Origin: Streptomyces sp. NRRL F-5630
GTDB taxonomy: Bacteria > Actinomycetota > Actinomycetes > Streptomycetales > Streptomycetaceae
NCBI RefSeq assembly: GCF_000719475.1
Contig: NZ_JOGO01000101.1
Coordinates: 1 to 16,733, forward strand
Length of the DNA: 16,733 nt
Direction: 5' to 3'
The first letter of the stretch is position 1, and every line of letters begins with the position of its first letter. Below, one piece after another: positions 6,656-13,125 of this stretch. The notes under the pieces were generated by a model that did no database searches, was not told the origin of the DNA, and was given only the letters and a program-made list of their open reading frames with translations. A program made the position numbers and the translations under genes.

Positions 6656-7023
6656 GCGACGACCGGGTTCTTGCGCGGGCGGCCGCGGGGCCGCTTGCGG
6701 GCCACGACGACGCCTTGGACGAACAGCTCGCCACCCCAGACGCCCCACGGCTCGCGGCGCTCCTTGGCACCGGCGAGGCATGCCTCGACGAGCGGGCAGG
6801 TGCGGCAGAGCGACTTGGCGTACTCCACGTCGGCCGGGGACTCGGCGAAGAAGACCTCGGGGTCGTAGGCGCGGCAGGGAACGGGGGTGTCGAGACCCTC
6901 GATCGCGGCGTCGAGGGCGGTGAGCGGGGTGAGGGGGGTCACGGTGTGGTCCTCCGGAGGGCCGGGCGGCTGGCTGGTGGGTGACGGCGGTACTGACGGG
7001 ACGTGCGTCTCGGTCGTCTGCAC
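6652..7023 (-). CDS. wblC: WhiB-family regulator WblC/WhiB7
   Basis: Predicted 123-residue iron-sulfur transcription factor. It has the four cluster cysteines, Cys50 (VPCRAYD) and Cys73, Cys76, Cys82 (SLCRTCPLVEAC), the WhiB turn GVWGG (94-98), and the C-terminal AT-hook RPRGRPRKN (111-119) that distinguishes WhiB7/WblC from other WhiB proteins. WhiB7/WblC partners with the principal sigma factor and activates intrinsic resistance genes upon ribosome-targeting antibiotics. GTG 7023 was chosen as start because GAGGAAG (7032-7038) lies 8 bases upstream; longer frames back to 7236 would run through the attenuator hairpin and give unrelated sequence. The first 35 residues are Pro/Thr-rich. It is expressed behind a leader of about 625 bases with an upstream ORF and terminator, and overlaps the next small gene by 4 bases. 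Confidence 0.96.
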   Translation of the reverse strand: MQTTETHVPSVPPSPTSQPPGPPEDHTVTPLTPLTALDAAIEGLDTPVPCRAYDPEVFFAESPADVEYAKSLCRTCPLVEACLAGAKERREPWGVWGGELFVQGVVVARKRPRGRPRKNPVVA

Positions 7024-7094
7024 GGGTTCTGCTTCCTCGTCTGTCGGTCCGGCCTCGTGGGCCGGTGGTGTCGGGTACCGATTCCTGCTGCCCG

Positions 7095-7103
7095 GGCGCC
7101 TTC
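7095..7103 (-). promoter_or_regulatory. distal arm complementary to the base of the attenuator
   Basis: On the minus-strand RNA, GAAGGCGCC (7103 to 7095) is the exact complement of GGCGCCUUC (7181 to 7173), which lies just before the terminator. The two 9-mers bracket the terminator hairpin and a second small hairpin (CCCTCT/AGAGGG, 7111-7130). The pairing can form only in read-through transcripts and would compete with the 7169-7176 arm of the alternative stem. Role inferred. Confidence 0.45.
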
Positions 7104-7131
7104 CGTCCCGCCCTCTCTTGAGAAAGAGGGC

Positions 7132-7171
7132 AAAACAAAAGGGCCGCGGTCCCGAGTGGGGTCCGCGGCCC
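7132..7171 (-). terminator. intrinsic terminator (attenuator) in the wblC leader
   Basis: On the minus strand, GGGCCGCGG pairs with CCGCGGCCC (9 bp), then an A-A mismatch, then three more C-G pairs around a 5-base loop (hairpin 7141-7171), followed at once by TTTTGTTTT (7140-7132). The T tract is striking in such GC-rich DNA. It begins 22 bases after the stop of the upstream ORF and lies about 110 bases before the wblC start, so it terminates leader transcripts unless suppressed. Confidence 0.9.
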
Positions 7172-7214
7172 TGAAGGCGCCTGTCTGACGTGGTCAGACG
7201 GGATCGCTCCAGGG
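7169..7214 (-). promoter_or_regulatory. candidate antiterminator stem overlapping uORF end
   Basis: In the minus-strand RNA, CCCUGGAG (7214-7207, inside the last uORF codons) can pair with CUUCAGGG (7176-7169), seven Watson-Crick pairs and one G-U. The second arm takes the first three G of the terminator stem, so the two folds exclude each other. Nested inside is a perfect 7-bp hairpin, GTCTGAC/GTCAGAC (7199-7183), which contains the uORF stop codon. A ribosome finishing the uORF would cover the first arm and favour termination; one stalled upstream would leave it free. Confidence 0.55.
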
Positions 7215-7505
7215 TTCGAGCCCACGGAAGGCCCACATCGTGTGGTGCTGCGTCATCGGGTTTCCGGCACCGGCTGCCGCGATCGGATAGGCGTGCGCCT
7301 GTTCCGTCACTACTGCTGCCGGTGCCTGGGTCGGTCGCTCGTCGTTCTTCTTCTCCTCGGGACGCCCGAAGGACAGGCCGGGGAAGGGGAACGCCGAGAG
7401 ACCGGAGATACCGGACAGTCCGGTGCCCAGGTCCGAGATGCTGAGGGAACGGGAGGCGACGACCGTCGACGCGGTCAGTTTCGTGATCGTGTTGAAGCTG
7501 CTCAC
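7194..7505 (-). CDS. wblC upstream ORF (uORF), 103-residue product
   Basis: Predicted 103-residue protein whose translation probably controls the downstream wblC attenuator. The GTG start has an excellent ribosome site, GGAGG (7514-7518), 8 bases upstream, and third codon positions are mostly G or C, so it is really translated. The N-terminal third is rich in Ser, Thr, Leu and Gly (SFNTITKLTASTVVASRS, then SDLGTGLSGISGL), a charged patch EEKKNDER lies at about 51-58, and the C-terminus is MTQHHTMWAFRGLEPWSDPV. There are no Cys residues, no clear signal peptide and no domain I recognise. It lies alone between uvrD2 and wblC, downstream of the WhiB7-type promoter. uORF-mediated attenuation of whiB7/wblC is established in Streptomyces and Mycobacterium; that this is that uORF is inference from position. 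At 103 codons it is long for a leader peptide and may also act as a protein. Confidence 0.75.
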   Translation of the reverse strand: MSSFNTITKLTASTVVASRSLSISDLGTGLSGISGLSAFPFPGLSFGRPEEKKNDERPTQAPAAVVTEQAHAYPIAAAGAGNPMTQHHTMWAFRGLEPWSDPV

Positions 7506-7588
7506 TGCAATCGCCTCCTCTCGGCGTCTCGGGGGACCGGTGGTGCTCGGTGGTCCGATGGAAATATTCAGGTACGGCGGAGGGCGCG

Positions 7589-7617
7589 GCCCCGAAGGGC
7601 TTTGCCCAGCACGGGGC
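7589..7617 (-). promoter_or_regulatory. hairpin in the proximal wblC leader
   Basis: GCCCCG (7589-7594) and CGGGGC (7612-7617) enclose a second stem GGGC/GCCC with a 3-base loop. It lies between the predicted transcription start and the uORF ribosome site. It could stabilise the leader or act as a further pause; no T tract follows, so a terminator is less likely. Confidence 0.45.
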
Positions 7618-7654
7618 GGGGGCTTCGGAGAGCCTGTCCGTTCCCGTGCCTAAG

Positions 7655-7693
7655 AACCTATGGGGATTGTCGGGCCGGGCGCAAACTATTTTT
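7655..7693 (-). promoter_or_regulatory. WhiB7/WblC-type autoregulated promoter
   Basis: On the minus strand an AT-rich AAAAATAG (7693-7686) sits directly against the -35 region (TTTGCG/TTGCGC, 7685-7679), followed 18 bases on by TAGGTT (7660-7655), five of six matches to the HrdB-type -10 TAGRRT. An AT tract immediately upstream of -35 is the established binding feature of WhiB7/WblC-activated promoters, where the AT-hook contacts DNA. The predicted start near 7648 gives a leader of about 625 bases. The promoter begins 15 bases after the uvrD2 stop. Confidence 0.75.
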
Positions 7694-7707
7694 CCGACGA
7701 GTTCGCC

Positions 7708-9927
7708 TCAGTCCGCCTTCACGCCGGGGGCGCACTCCTGACCTGCGCAAATCGCGAGTACTTCGGAGCCGAAGCGGCGGAACTTCCGCGCGCCGACCCC
7801 GGGGATGCGGGAGAGCTCGGCCTCGGTCTCCGGGACGGCCTCGGCGATGGCGACGAGGGTCTTGTCCGTGAAGAGGCAGAAGTCGGGCTGGCCGAGGTCC
7901 TGGGCGCGCGCGCCGCGCCAGTCGCGGAGCCTCTGGTAGACGCCCTCGTCCATGTCGGAGGGGCACGTCTCGCAGCGCATCAGCTTCATCTCACCGGCCT
8001 CGGTGAGGGTCCGGCCGCAGACCCGGCAGCGCGCAGGGGCCCGTCGGCGCGGCACGGGCCGTTCCCCGGTGCCCCGGTCGTGGGCGGGGCGCTCGGCGCC
8101 CGTGGCCGGGGCGCGGCCGGTGCGCAGCCGGGGGGCGTCGGAGGCGGGGCGGGCGCTGCCCGGGGTGCGCAGGGCGTCGAGGAAGCGGCTCGGTTTGCGG
8201 CCTCCCCAGCCGCCGGGGGTGCGGGACAGGGACCAGGAGAGGTGGAGGCGGCTGCGGGCGCGGGTGATGCCGACGTAGAAGAGCCTGCGTTCCTCCTCGA
8301 TCTGTTCCTCGGTCTGCGCGTAGGTGATGGGGAGCATCCCCTCGGCGAGGCCCACGAGGAAGACGGCGTCCCATTCGAGGCCCTTGGCGGCGTGGAGCGA
8401 GGCGAGGGTGACGCCGTCGACGGTCGGGGCGTGCTGGTTGGCCTGGCGGTCCGCGAGTTCGGCGGCGAGGTCGGTGAGCGCGGCGCCGGGGCGGGCGCGG
8501 GCGAGTTCCTCGGCGAGGCGGACGAGCGCGGCGAGGGATTCCCAGCGTTCGCGGACGGCCCCCGAGCCGGCGGGGGGCTGCGCGGTCCACAGGCGGTGGG
8601 AGGCGAGGACGCGGCGCAGTTGCTCGGGCAGGGGGGCATGGAGGTCGAGTGCGGTGTCGTTGGCGCCGCTGTGCGCCGCCGCGCGGACCGCGCTGACGGC
8701 GGAGCGGATCTCGGGCCGGTCGAAGAACGCCTCGGCGCCGCGCAGCCGGTAGGGGACGCCGGCGTCGCCGAGTGCCTGTTCGTAGAGGTTGCTCTGGCCG
8801 TTCGTGCGGAAGAGGACGGCGATGTGCGCGGCGGGGACGCCCTCGGCGACGAGGGCGCGGATGCGGTGGGCGACGTCCTCGGCCTCGGCGACCTCGTCGG
8901 CGTACTCGGTGGACTCGGGCACGGGGCCCGGGGGGCGCTGGGCGACGAGTTCGAGGCGCTGGCGGGCGGCCGGTCCGGTGGCGTGCGAGAGGAGGTTGTT
9001 GGCGAGGTGGACGATCTGCGGGGTGGAGCGGTAGTCGCGGACGAGGCGGACGACGGTGGCCCCGGGGTGGCGGGCGGGGAAGCCGAGGAGGTGCTCGGGG
9101 GTCGCGCCGGTGAAGGAGTAGATCGTCTGGCTCGCGTCGCCGACGACGCACACGTCGTCGCGCTCGCCGAGCCACAGGTCGAGCAGGCGCTGCTGGAGCG
9201 GGCTGACGTCCTGGTACTCGTCGACGGTGAAGTGGCGGTACTGGGAGCGGACCTGCTGCGCGATGTCCTCGCGGTCCTGGAGGATCGCGATGGTGAGGAG
9301 CAGGACGTCCTCGAAGTCGATGCGGCCGCTCGCGCGCTTCAGCGTCTCGTACTGGGCGTAGACGCGGGCGGTCTCCAGGGCCTCGCGGCTCGTCGTGCGG
9401 CCCGCGGCGGCGGCGGCCTCGGCGAAGTCCTCGGGGACGGTCTGGGTGGCCTTGGCCCACTCGATGTCGCCGGTGAGGTCCCGCAGCTCGGTGCGCTCCA
9501 GACGCAGGCCGCACGCCTCCGCGGCCTGCGCGATGAGCGGGATCTTGCGCTCGACGAGGCGGGGCGGGTCGGCCTGGACGACTTTCGGCCAGAAGAACTG
9601 GAGCTGGCGCAGGGCGGCGGAGTGGAAGGTACGAGCCTGGACGCCGTGCGCGCCGAGTTCGCGCAGGCGGCCGCGCATCTCCCCGGCGGCGCGCTGGGTG
9701 AAGGTGACGGCGAGCACGGTGCCCGGCTTGTAGCGCCCGGTGCGGACGCCGTAGGCGATGCGGTGGGTCAGGGCGCGCGTCTTGCCCGTACCGGCGCCCG
9801 CGAGGACGCAGACGGGCCCGGTGAGGGCGAGGGCCACCTCGCGCTGCTCCGGGTCGAGTCCGTGGAGCACGGCGTCGGCGGATCCCGGTACCGGTGGGAA
9901 GAGGGAGTCCTGCGGTGCTGCTGTCAC
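7708..9927 (-). CDS. uvrD2: ATP-dependent DNA helicase UvrD2 (superfamily 1)
   Basis: Predicted 739-residue 3'-5' DNA helicase. Motor motifs are complete: Walker A LAGAGTGKT (42-50), VTFTQRAAGEM (74-84), DEYQD (236-240), GDASQTIYSFTG (263-274), RDYRSTPQI (298-306), LHAAKGLEWD (511-520) and YVGITRAR (551-558). After a low-complexity linker (585-630) come the four cysteines Cys634, Cys637, Cys652 and Cys655 and a C-terminal HRDC domain (about 660-730, including SRIPGVGARKFRRFG), the arrangement that identifies UvrD2 rather than UvrD1/PcrA. Mycobacterial UvrD2 is an essential helicase that unwinds duplex DNA; the tetracysteine region supports unwinding. The GTG start has only a weak ribosome site (GAGAG, 9 bases upstream). 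The gene is divergent from mycoredoxin and directly upstream of the wblC promoter on the same strand. Confidence 0.95.
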   Translation of the reverse strand: MTAAPQDSLFPPVPGSADAVLHGLDPEQREVALALTGPVCVLAGAGTGKTRALTHRIAYGVRTGRYKPGTVLAVTFTQRAAGEMRGRLRELGAHGVQARTFHSAALRQLQFFWPKVVQADPPRLVERKIPLIAQAAEACGLRLERTELRDLTGDIEWAKATQTVPEDFAEAAAAAGRTTSREALETARVYAQYETLKRASGRIDFEDVLLLTIAILQDREDIAQQVRSQYRHFTVDEYQDVSPLQQRLLDLWLGERDDVCVVGDASQTIYSFTGATPEHLLGFPARHPGATVVRLVRDYRSTPQIVHLANNLLSHATGPAARQRLELVAQRPPGPVPESTEYADEVAEAEDVAHRIRALVAEGVPAAHIAVLFRTNGQSNLYEQALGDAGVPYRLRGAEAFFDRPEIRSAVSAVRAAAHSGANDTALDLHAPLPEQLRRVLASHRLWTAQPPAGSGAVRERWESLAALVRLAEELARARPGAALTDLAAELADRQANQHAPTVDGVTLASLHAAKGLEWDAVFLVGLAEGMLPITYAQTEEQIEEERRLFYVGITRARSRLHLSWSLSRTPGGWGGRKPSRFLDALRTPGSARPASDAPRLRTGRAPATGAERPAHDRGTGERPVPRRRAPARCRVCGRTLTEAGEMKLMRCETCPSDMDEGVYQRLRDWRGARAQDLGQPDFCLFTDKTLVAIAEAVPETEAELSRIPGVGARKFRRFGSEVLAICAGQECAPGVKAD

Positions 9928-9988
9928 TCCGCCATGCTCTCAGGTCGGCGGTGGCGGGCGGCGAGGCTTGTCCACAGGGGGCGCTCGC

Positions 9989-10000
9989 GGTCGTACGACC
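9989..10000. promoter_or_regulatory. 12-bp perfect palindrome, candidate operator
   Basis: GGTCGTACGACC is a perfect palindrome 61 bases upstream of the uvrD2 GTG, in the divergent uvrD2-mycoredoxin region. It does not resemble the actinobacterial LexA box (CGAAC with GTTCG), so SOS control is not indicated. It may bind an unidentified dimeric regulator. Confidence 0.35.
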
Positions 10001-10075
10001 ACATGAATCGCCGGGCGGGTACGCGGCCGGAGCGGCCTTGCCACGGGCCCGGGCCGTCCGCGCACCCTCGGCTGC

Positions 10076-10102
10076 GGGAATGGTCGGCCGGTGGCTTACG
10101 TT
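10076..10102 (+). promoter_or_regulatory. sigma-R-type promoter of the mycoredoxin gene
   Basis: GGGAAT (10076-10081), exactly 18 bases, then GTT (10100-10102) matches the Streptomyces sigma-R consensus GGAAT-N18/19-GTT. It lies 77 bases before the mycoredoxin ATG in the right orientation. Sigma-R, released by the anti-sigma factor RsrA under disulfide stress, controls thioredoxin and mycothiol genes, which agrees with the gene served. Confidence 0.8.
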
Positions 10103-10179
10103 CTGCAAGTGCGCGACGTACGGAGAACGCGTCGCGGCGGGCCCCCGGGTCCGCAGAGGGGCGAAGGAGTACGAGGAAC

Positions 10180-10434
10180 ATGCCGGGCACTGTGACGATG
10201 TACAGCACGACCTGGTGCGGTTACTGCCGCCGGCTGAAGAGCCAGCTGGACCGCGAGGGCATCGCTTACGAGGAGATCAACATCGAGCAGGACCCGGCCT
10301 CGGCCGAGTTCGTCGAGAAGGTCAACGACGGCAACCAGGTGGTCCCGACCGTCCTGGTGAAGGCCGAGACGGGCACCGAGGCGGTCATGACCAACCCCTC
10401 GCTCGCGCAGGTCAAGCTGGCCCTCCAGGGCTGA
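10180..10434 (+). CDS. mrx1: mycoredoxin (glutaredoxin-like, mycothiol-dependent)
   Basis: Predicted 84-residue thioredoxin-fold oxidoreductase. The active site is CGYC (Cys13, Cys16) in TTWCGYCRRLKSQLD; the cis-Pro loop is QVVPTVL (53-59). Actinobacterial proteins of this length with CGYC reduce mycothiol mixed disulfides on proteins, using mycothiol instead of glutathione. The start ATG is fixed by AAGGAG (10164-10169) 10 bases upstream. A much longer frame reads into it from upstream but is antisense to uvrD2 and not real. The synteny with uvrD2 and nudC matches M. tuberculosis Rv3198A (Mrx1). An apparent sigma-R promoter precedes it and a strong hairpin follows 18 bases after the stop, so it is probably monocistronic. 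Confidence 0.95.
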   Translation: MPGTVTMYSTTWCGYCRRLKSQLDREGIAYEEINIEQDPASAEFVEKVNDGNQVVPTVLVKAETGTEAVMTNPSLAQVKLALQG

Positions 10435-10452
10435 GCGAGGCCACCCGCACCC

Positions 10453-10494
10453 GCGAAGGGCCCCGCCCGGAGAGATCCGAGCGGGGCCCTTCGC
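10453..10494 (+). terminator. strong terminator after mycoredoxin, likely bidirectional
   Basis: GCGAAGGGCCCCGC (10453-10466) and GCGGGGCCCTTCGC (10481-10494) form a perfect 14-bp stem. Inside it CGGA/TCCG adds 4 bp closed by a GAGA tetraloop of the GNRA class. It starts 18 bases after the mycoredoxin stop and would also work for nudC transcripts coming the other way. Confidence 0.88.
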
Positions 10495-10549
10495 CGTGTC
10501 CGGGACCCGTGCCCGCGATCGTGCCCTGTCCGGGCCGCCGCCCGTCCCG

Positions 10550-10598
10550 ACGCCCGCCCGGACCACGCCCGCACCCCACGCCCGCCCGGACCACGCCC
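10550..10598. repeat. 21-bp direct repeat
   Basis: A 21-base sequence containing GCCCGCCCGGACCACGCCC is exact at 10550-10570 and 10578-10598 (period 28), between the mycoredoxin terminator and the nudC stop. Noncoding; function unknown. Confidence 0.85.
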
Positions 10599-10607
10599 CG
10601 AGCCCGC

Positions 10608-10624
10608 GCGGGGCGGCGCCCCGC
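10608..10624 (-). terminator. hairpin downstream of nudC
   Basis: GCGGGGC and GCCCCGC form a 7-bp stem with a 3-base loop, 23 bases past the nudC stop on the minus strand. It probably ends the adnB-M20-nudC transcript, backed up by the larger hairpin at 10453-10494. No T tract. Confidence 0.5.
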
Positions 10625-10647
10625 CCCGGCGGCCGAAAACCGCTCTC

Positions 10648-11637
10648 TCAGACCGGCTTCGGCAGCGGCTTCCCGTACCACAGCTCGATGAGCCTGGCCG
10701 CGATGGAGACGCCGAAGGGCGGCAGGACCTCGCCCGCCTCCATGGCCTCGCGCAGTTCCTCGCGCGAGAACCAGCGGGCCTCCTCGATCTCCTCGCCGTC
10801 GACGGTGATCTCGTCCGACGTCGCCTGCGCGATGAAGCCGAGCATGAGGCTGGAGGGGAAGGGCCAGGGCTGGCTCGCGACGTACTCGACGTGCCCGATC
10901 GGGATGCCCGCCTCCTCGTGGACCTCGCGGCGCACGGCGGCCTCTATCGTCTCGCCCGGTTCCACGAAGCCCGCGAGGGTCGAGAAGCGGCCCTCGGGCC
11001 AGTGCACCTGGCGGCCGAGGAGCGCGCGGTCCTTCTCGTCGGTGACGAGCATGATGACGGCCGGGTCGGTGCGCGGGTAGTGCTCGGCGCCGCACGCGGG
11101 GCAGCGGCGGATGTGCCCGGCGGCGGCGATCGAGGTGCGCGCGCCGCAGCGCGAGCAGAAGCGGTGCATGCGCTGCCAGTTCTCCAGCGCCACGGCGTGC
11201 ACCATGAGCCCGGCCTCGCGCGGCGAGAGGAGCATCCCGGCCTCGCGCAGCCCGGCGGCGCGCGCGGACTGGTCGATGGGCCCGGGGAGGCTGTCCTTCT
11301 GGAGCGCGAAGTAGCTCACGCCGTCCTCGTCGGTGCCGAGGAAGTAGCGGTGCGACTCGGTGAGCGGAGCCTCGAAGCTCGGGGTCGTCACGAGTTCGGT
11401 CACCCCCGCCTCGTTCTCGTCGATGAGGACCTGTCCGCCGGAGACGACGAAGACCCGGGTGCGGGGATGGCTCCACGCGGCGGCGAGCCACGCCTCGTCG
11501 AGGCGGTGGTGCGCGGCACGGTCGACGCCGTGGGGTGCGGTGAGCGGGATGGGCCGCCCGGCGAGATCGTGCGCGGTGCCGTACGGGGTGGCGTGCTCGG
11601 TGCCGTGCTCAGTGGTCTGGTCGTTCCGGGTGGTCAC
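10648..11637 (-). CDS. nudC: NAD(H) diphosphatase NudC (Nudix hydrolase)
   Basis: Predicted 329-residue Nudix hydrolase cleaving NADH to NMNH and AMP, and by family knowledge possibly removing NAD caps from RNA. It has a zinc ribbon (Cys161, Cys164, Cys179, Cys182), a full 23-residue Nudix box beginning GFVEPGETIEAA (223-245) with REVHEEAG supplying the metal-binding glutamates, and the NADH-specific SQPWPFPS (255-262). The N-terminal domain (1-150) is diverged, as usual in actinobacterial NudC. The GTG start has GGGAAG 5 bases upstream. It lies 56 bases downstream of the M20 peptidase gene on the same strand, probably co-transcribed, and converges on mycoredoxin. Confidence 0.96.
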   Translation of the reverse strand: MTTRNDQTTEHGTEHATPYGTAHDLAGRPIPLTAPHGVDRAAHHRLDEAWLAAAWSHPRTRVFVVSGGQVLIDENEAGVTELVTTPSFEAPLTESHRYFLGTDEDGVSYFALQKDSLPGPIDQSARAAGLREAGMLLSPREAGLMVHAVALENWQRMHRFCSRCGARTSIAAAGHIRRCPACGAEHYPRTDPAVIMLVTDEKDRALLGRQVHWPEGRFSTLAGFVEPGETIEAAVRREVHEEAGIPIGHVEYVASQPWPFPSSLMLGFIAQATSDEITVDGEEIEEARWFSREELREAMEAGEVLPPFGVSIAARLIELWYGKPLPKPV

Positions 11638-11693
11638 GGGTGCTTCCCACTCCCCCTAGGGTGCGTCGTCGGTGGTGGTCGTGCTGCTCTTCT

Positions 11694-13115
11694 TCAGTGT
11701 GCCTCGCGCGACCGGGACGCGAGTCCTGCCCACAGGTGCGCCGCCGCCTCGGCGCCCTTGAGGAGGAGGTCGAGTTCGACCTTCTCGTCGGGGGCGTGCC
11801 AGCCGTCCGAGGGGACGGAGATGCCGAGGAAGAGCACGGGGGCGCCGGTGACGTCGGCGAGGTCGGCGGCGGGTCCCGAGCCGCCCTCACGGGTGAGGCG
11901 CACGGGCTGTTCGAAGGCCGTCTCCATGGCTGCGACGACCGCCGCGAGCGCGGGGTGGCCGAGGGGCGTGAGGCAGGGCCGGGTGGCGCCGCCGAAGGTG
12001 AGTTCGGCGCGGATTCCGGCCGGGACGCGGGCCTCGACGAAGGCGCGTACGGCCTTCTCGACGGCGGCGGGGTCCTGCCGGTCGACGAGCCGGAAGGTGA
12101 GCTTCGCGAAGGCCGAGGACGGGATGACCGTCTTGCTGCCCTCGCCCTGGTAGCCGCCGCCGATGCCGTTGACCTCGGCGGTCGGGCGGGCCCAGATCCG
12201 TTCCAGGGTGGTGTGACCGGATTCACCGGCGGTGGCGTGCGAGAAGGCGGTGCGCAGCCAGGCGTCCTCGTCGAAGGGCAGCTCGGCGAAGAGGGCGCGC
12301 TCGCGCGCGCTGAGGGGCGCCACGCCCTCGTAGAAGCCGGGGACGGCGACGCGGCCGTCCTCGTCGTGGAGCGCGGCGACGATGCGGGCGAGGACGGTCG
12401 CCGGGTTCGGGACGGCGCCGCCGAAGGAGCCGGAGTGGATGTCCTGGTCGGGGCCGTGCAGCACGAGTTCCCCGTCCACGAGGCCGCGCATCCCGGTGCA
12501 GACGGTGGGGGTCTCCTCGTTCCACATGCCGGTGTCCGAGACGAGCACGGCGTCGGCGGTGAGGCGGTCCGCGCGTTCCTCGACGAGGGCGCGGAAGTGC
12601 GGGGAGCCCGATTCCTCCTCGCCCTCGACGAGGAACTTGAGATGCACGGCGGGGCTCGTGCGCCCCGTCGCGGCGAGGTGGGCGCGCAGGCCGAGGGTGT
12701 GGAAGAAGACCTGGCCCTTGTCGTCGGCCGCGCCGCGCGCGTAGAGGCGGCCTTCGCGGATCTCGGGGACGAAGGGCTCGGAGTGCCAGCCGTCGGCGCG
12801 CGTCGCGGGCTGGACGTCGTGGTGCCCGTAGACGAGGACGGTGGGCGCGTCGGGCTCGTCGGCGGGCCAGTGGGCGAAGACGGCGGGGGCGCCGGGGGTG
12901 TCCCAGATCTCGACGGTCGGGAAGCCGGTGGCGCGCAGCCGGCCGGCGAGCCACTCGGCGCTGCGGCGGACGTCGGCGGCGTGTTCGGGCTGCGCGGACA
13001 CGGAGGGGATGCGCAGCCAGGCGGCGAGGTCGTCGAGGAAGGCGGCGCGGTGCGCGGTGACGTGCTCGCGGACGGCGCCGACCGCGTCGTCGGCCCTGGT
13101 GGGGGTGGTGCTCAT
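11694..13115 (-). CDS. M20-family metallopeptidase (dipeptidase-like)
   Basis: Predicted 473-residue cytoplasmic di-zinc M20 peptidase of the ArgE/DapE/CPG2/dipeptidase group. Visible residues: His98 and Asp100 in YGHHDVQP, bridging Asp131 in RGAADDKGQ, catalytic Glu166 and metal ligand Glu167 in VEGEEESGS, Asp194 in LVSDTGMW, and the C-terminal His440 in GWHAPDEKV. A dimerisation domain insertion (about 205-375) contains HSGSFGG. The length and HxDVQP/HAPDE motifs fit the carnosinase-like M20 dipeptidases rather than DapE; the exact substrate cannot be told. ATG 13115 was preferred to GTG 13184, which would overlap adnB and add unrelated residues; it lies 10 bases after the adnB stop with an AGGG/GGGAG stretch in the gap. 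Mycobacteria have an unrelated gene at this position. Confidence 0.93.
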   Translation of the reverse strand: MSTTPTRADDAVGAVREHVTAHRAAFLDDLAAWLRIPSVSAQPEHAADVRRSAEWLAGRLRATGFPTVEIWDTPGAPAVFAHWPADEPDAPTVLVYGHHDVQPATRADGWHSEPFVPEIREGRLYARGAADDKGQVFFHTLGLRAHLAATGRTSPAVHLKFLVEGEEESGSPHFRALVEERADRLTADAVLVSDTGMWNEETPTVCTGMRGLVDGELVLHGPDQDIHSGSFGGAVPNPATVLARIVAALHDEDGRVAVPGFYEGVAPLSARERALFAELPFDEDAWLRTAFSHATAGESGHTTLERIWARPTAEVNGIGGGYQGEGSKTVIPSSAFAKLTFRLVDRQDPAAVEKAVRAFVEARVPAGIRAELTFGGATRPCLTPLGHPALAAVVAAMETAFEQPVRLTREGGSGPAADLADVTGAPVLFLGISVPSDGWHAPDEKVELDLLLKGAEAAAHLWAGLASRSREAH

Positions 13116-13125
13116 GCTCCCGACC

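Noticed and set aside
7141..7171. Terminator serving only the 103-codon gene as an independent transcript
   Set aside because: No separate convincing promoter is visible between 7140 and 7023 for wblC, and the attenuation layout matches the established whiB7/wblC mechanism. A secondary internal promoter cannot be excluded.
6652..7236. Longer 194-residue WblC starting at 7236
   Set aside because: It would translate through the attenuator hairpin and T tract and gives no family-like sequence before about residue 72. GTG 7023 has a good ribosome site.
9989..10000. LexA/SOS box for uvrD2
   Set aside because: The palindrome lacks the GAAC/GTTC half-sites of actinobacterial LexA boxes.
7660..10434. 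924-codon open frame on the plus strand
   Set aside because: It is antisense to uvrD2 along most of its length and reads as Gly/Ala/Glu/Arg filler. Only its last 84 codons, starting at ATG 10180, are real (mycoredoxin).
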